Below are positions 61,917-64,000 of a DNA stretch of 64,000 bases, one piece after another. Source of the DNA: Streptomyces albogriseolus (GTDB taxonomy: Bacteria; Actinomycetota; Actinomycetes; Streptomycetales; Streptomycetaceae); assembly GCA_014650475.1 (NCBI GenBank), contig BMVA01000011.1:224678-288677 (forward strand). Direction: 5' to 3'. The translations under genes were made by a program, and so were the position numbers. The first letter of the stretch is position 1. The number at the start of each line of letters is the position of its first letter. Below the pieces are notes generated by a model, which did not search any database, was not told the origin of the DNA, and worked only from the letters and a program-made list of their open reading frames with translations.

Positions 61917-62365
61917 GCTCGAGTTTCTCCAGGACGTTGTCGACTCCGTGCCGTCCGCGCGCGCAGGGGTCGGCGCGGCGGAGGACAGGGAGGGGTGTGG
62001 TTCTCGCGACGACATTAGTCCGCGTCCGCAGGAGGGTTCGCAGCCCCCGGAGTTGGGGCCTCATCACGCAGTGGAACCAGGTGTGAACGGACCGACAGGG
62101 ATGACAGGGGAAGGATTAGTGCAGCTTCCCACCAATCGGGACACATGGGCGCGCCGGTGATCTCCTGAATCGGGCGGGATGCACGCCCGGACATCGTTGT
62201 CGACCCGTGTGAATGTGGTGAAGATCACATGTGAAAGGGGCTTCGGTGACTCTGCATATTCGGCCACCCGCGGCCGGAAACGCATGCGGACGGCTCGGAC
62301 GGAACGGCCCCTGGACGGAGCGCCGCGCATGCCGGTTCCGACGGCGGTGCACACCGCGTGAACGG
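61917..62365. other. Intergenic region upstream of the binding-protein pair
   Basis: 449 bases without a credible gene. It holds a Crp-like palindrome at 62213-62230 and, nearer the gene, a TAATGT box about 100 bases before the ATG. A 14-bp palindrome GCGGTGCACACCGC lies close to the HAD stop. Confidence 0.65.
62213..62230. promoter_or_regulatory. Crp-like operator
   Basis: ATGTGGTGAAGATCACAT has perfect ATGTG/CACAT arms with 8 bases between and one half that matches TCACA of the Crp consensus TGTGA-N6-TCACA. Streptomyces encodes a Crp. It lies about 300 bases before the binding-protein gene. Confidence 0.45.
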
Positions 62366-63067
62366 TCAGCGCAGGTCTGTCATCAGACCTCGCAGGAACG
62401 GCAGGTCCACGACGTCGAGCGACGGGACGACCGTGCGCCGGGCGGCGGGGGTGATCGGGCCCACCGAGGGCACCGCGACGACCTGGCAGCCGGCGGCCTC
62501 GGCGGCGGTGACGCCGGTGACCGTGTCCTCGACGACCGCGCAGCGCACGGGGTCGGCGCCGAGTCCGACGGCCGCCGCGAGGTAGGGGTCGGGGTGCGGC
62601 TTGGTGCGCGGCACCTCGTCACCGGCGACGGACAGGGCGAAGTACTCGGCGCCCAGGACGGGCAGCACCCGGTCGATGATGCGCCGGTGGGAGGCGGAGA
62701 CGAGCGCCGTCGGGATCTCGTGCTCGGCCAGCTCGTCGAGCAGGCGCGCGGCGCCCGGCATCAGCGGCAGGGCGTGGTCGATGCGGCTCTCGAAGGCGTC
62801 GTTGAGCAGGACCGTGAGCTCGTCGAGGCCGATGTCGGCCCCGGTCGCCTCGATCAGGAATCCCGCGCTGCGGGTCATGGGGCCGCCGACCACCACATGG
62901 CGCCAGGCGTCGTCGAGGGTGTGGCCGAGGGAGCTGAAGACCTCCACCTCGACGTCCCACCAGAAGCCCTCGGTGTCCACCAGGGTGCCGTCCATGTCGA
63001 GGAGCACGGCCTGGAGGGCCGAGCCTTGGGCCGTCAGGGTTCCGAATGCGGGGACCGTACTGGTCAT
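62366..63067 (-). CDS. HAD-superfamily hydrolase (beta-phosphoglucomutase-like)
   Basis: 233 residues. HAD motifs: I VLLDMDGTLVDTEGFWW (nucleophile Asp), II ALVSASHRR, III PRTKPHPDPYLAAA and IV VVEDTVTGVTAAEAAG. The helical cap after motif I is of the phosphatase/phosphoglucomutase subclass. The substrate is unknown. It lies 151 bases beyond metH, with a terminator between. Confidence 0.9.
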   Translation of the reverse strand: MTSTVPAFGTLTAQGSALQAVLLDMDGTLVDTEGFWWDVEVEVFSSLGHTLDDAWRHVVVGGPMTRSAGFLIEATGADIGLDELTVLLNDAFESRIDHALPLMPGAARLLDELAEHEIPTALVSASHRRIIDRVLPVLGAEYFALSVAGDEVPRTKPHPDPYLAAAVGLGADPVRCAVVEDTVTGVTAAEAAGCQVVAVPSVGPITPAARRTVVPSLDVVDLPFLRGLMTDLR

Positions 63068-63091
63068 CCACCAACCTCCTGTAGGGACGAT

Positions 63092-63121
63092 CAGGCCGGT
63101 TCCCCAGGGGGAACCGGCCTG
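63092..63121 (-). terminator. Hairpin terminator downstream of metH
   Basis: CAGGCCGGTTCCCC (63092-63105) and its complement (63108-63121) form a 14-bp inverted repeat with minimal loop, 98 bases past the metH stop and before the HAD gene. Confidence 0.75.
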
Positions 63122-63218
63122 CAGTGGACCGACCAGTATACGTCGGGTGCGCCGGACGTGCCTGGTGCGGCCGCCGGGGCGGCGGCCGCACGGGCCCGGC
63201 GGGCGTCGCCGGACCCGC

Positions 63219-64000
63219 TCAGCGGGCGTTGAAGTACTTCGCCTCCGGGTGGTGGATCACGATGGCGTCGGTGGACTGCTCGGGGTGGAGCTGGAACTCC
63301 TCGGAGAGCTGTACGCCGATGCGTTCCGGCTGGAGCAGGTCCGCGATCTTCGCGCGGTCCTCCAGGTCGGGGCAGGCGCCGTAGCCGAGGGAGAAGCGGG
63401 CGCCCCGGTACTTCAGGGCGAACATGTCCTCCATGGCGTCCGGGTCCTCGCCCCCGAAGCCGAGCTCGGAGCGCACGCGGGCGTGCCAGTACTCGGCGAG
63501 GGCCTCGGCGAGCTGGACGGACAGGCCGTGCAGCTCCAGGTACTCGCGGTAGGCGTTGGCCTCGAAGAGCCGGGCGGTCTCCTCGCCGATGCGGGAGCCG
63601 ACGGTGACGACCTGGAACCCGACGACGTCCGTCTCGCCGGACTCCTCCGGCCGGAAGAAGTCGGCCAGGCACAGACGGCGGCCGCGGCGCTGGCGCGGGA
63701 AGGTGAAGCGGGTGCGCTCGTTGCCCTCCTCGTCCAGGATGATCAGGTCGTCGTCCTTGGAGACGCACGGGAAGTAGCCGTAGACCACGGCCGCCTCCAG
63801 CAGGTTCTCCGTCTGGAGCCGGTCCAGCAGACCGCGCAGCCGCGGCCGGCCCTCGGTCTCCACCAGTTCCTCGTAGGTGGGGCCGTCGCCGGTGCGGGCC
63901 TGCTTCAGACCCCACTGGCCCTTGAACAGCGCGCCCTCGTCGAGCCAGGAGGCGTACTCCTTGAGCTGGATGCCCTTGACGACGCGGGTGCCGCGGAAGG
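63219..64000 (-). CDS. metH: Cobalamin-dependent methionine synthase, C-terminal part (cut by window edge)
   Basis: About 260 codons of the 3' end. The sequence is the SAM-binding activation domain: EYASWLDEGALFKGQWGLKQ, AVVYGYFPCVSKDDDLIILD, CLADFFRPEESGETDVVGFQ, YGACPDLEDRAKIADLLQPE and QLHPEQSTDAIVIHHPEAKY at the C-terminus. MetH transfers methyl from methyltetrahydrofolate to homocysteine through cobalamin; this domain reactivates oxidised cofactor. The gene continues beyond the right edge, where any B12 riboswitch would lie. Confidence 0.96.
   Translation of the reverse strand, partial: FRGTRVVKGIQLKEYASWLDEGALFKGQWGLKQARTGDGPTYEELVETEGRPRLRGLLDRLQTENLLEAAVVYGYFPCVSKDDDLIILDEEGNERTRFTFPRQRRGRRLCLADFFRPEESGETDVVGFQVVTVGSRIGEETARLFEANAYREYLELHGLSVQLAEALAEYWHARVRSELGFGGEDPDAMEDMFALKYRGARFSLGYGACPDLEDRAKIADLLQPERIGVQLSEEFQLHPEQSTDAIVIHHPEAKYFNAR

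Noticed and set aside
1-64000. Recently acquired island, CRISPR array or insertion sequence
   Set aside because: Base composition and gene style are uniform, gene order looks conserved, and no direct-repeat arrays, transposase or integrase genes were seen.

Overview
The window is Streptomyces chromosome. GC content is very high throughout, GTG and TTG starts are common, and the gene content is typical: a conservon, a Pup-proteasome locus, WYL regulators, a mycosin-like protease and a CYP157-type P450. From memory, the gene order follows the conserved core of the S. coelicolor chromosome from pheS to metH (roughly SCO1595 to SCO1657). I see no insertion sequence, prophage, CRISPR array, tRNA or rRNA, and no block of foreign base composition. 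No single locus here looks like a wholly new system. The most interesting material is variants of known systems and a few regulatory RNA or DNA elements.

Layout. 1-4400 is the translation block: the 5' end of pheS, a PAS histidine kinase, a SpoU/TrmH rRNA methyltransferase, rplT, rpmI and infC. infC has an ATC start and a leader with a terminator-like hairpin. 4454-11950 holds DUF1844 and SseB-like proteins, a beta-lactamase-fold hydrolase, a mycosin coupled to a proline-rich membrane protein, a PLP alanine-racemase-fold enzyme and a DUF2510 membrane protein. 11993-18663 is an amine-utilisation cluster: a glutamine-synthetase-like ligase, an aldehyde dehydrogenase and a short-chain dehydrogenase run leftward. 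A divergent GntR regulator, an APC permease and a gamma-glutamyl hydrolase run rightward. 18791-21076 has a LysR regulator, a cytosolic metal-receptor-like protein and an XRE-cupin regulator. 21476-25175 is a glycine-betaine-type ABC system whose permease is fused to two tandem substrate-binding domains. 25402-28201 holds a FEN-type exonuclease, an iron-box-controlled siderophore-interacting protein and a RluA-type pseudouridine synthase.

28195-32847 is a complete conservon (cvnA-B-C-D-E), whose P450 lacks the ExxR arginine. 33258-41071 is the helY, lipid kinase, tatC, tatA, zinc-ribbon, pafC and pafB block. 41195-52781 contains two FKBP isomerases and the Pup-proteasome genes pafA, prcA, prcB, pup, dop and arc. 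A divergent MFS/LacI pair and an endonuclease-VII-like remnant lie inside that locus. 53033-58579 has a ferredoxin, a secreted protein, trmI, an M50 protease, a RecB-type nuclease and a NarL-type regulator. 58658-64000 has two paralogous oligopeptide-binding lipoproteins, a HAD phosphatase and the 3' end of metH.

Themes. The GS-like cluster has the parts of a gamma-glutamylation pathway for an amino alcohol: uptake, glutamylation, two oxidations and hydrolysis. This agrees with the ethanolamine route reported for S. coelicolor GlnA4. The proteasome region supplies every part of pupylation and degradation: ligase, deamidase/depupylase, Pup ending in Glu, 20S core and ATPase. Most operon ends carry strong GC-rich hairpins.
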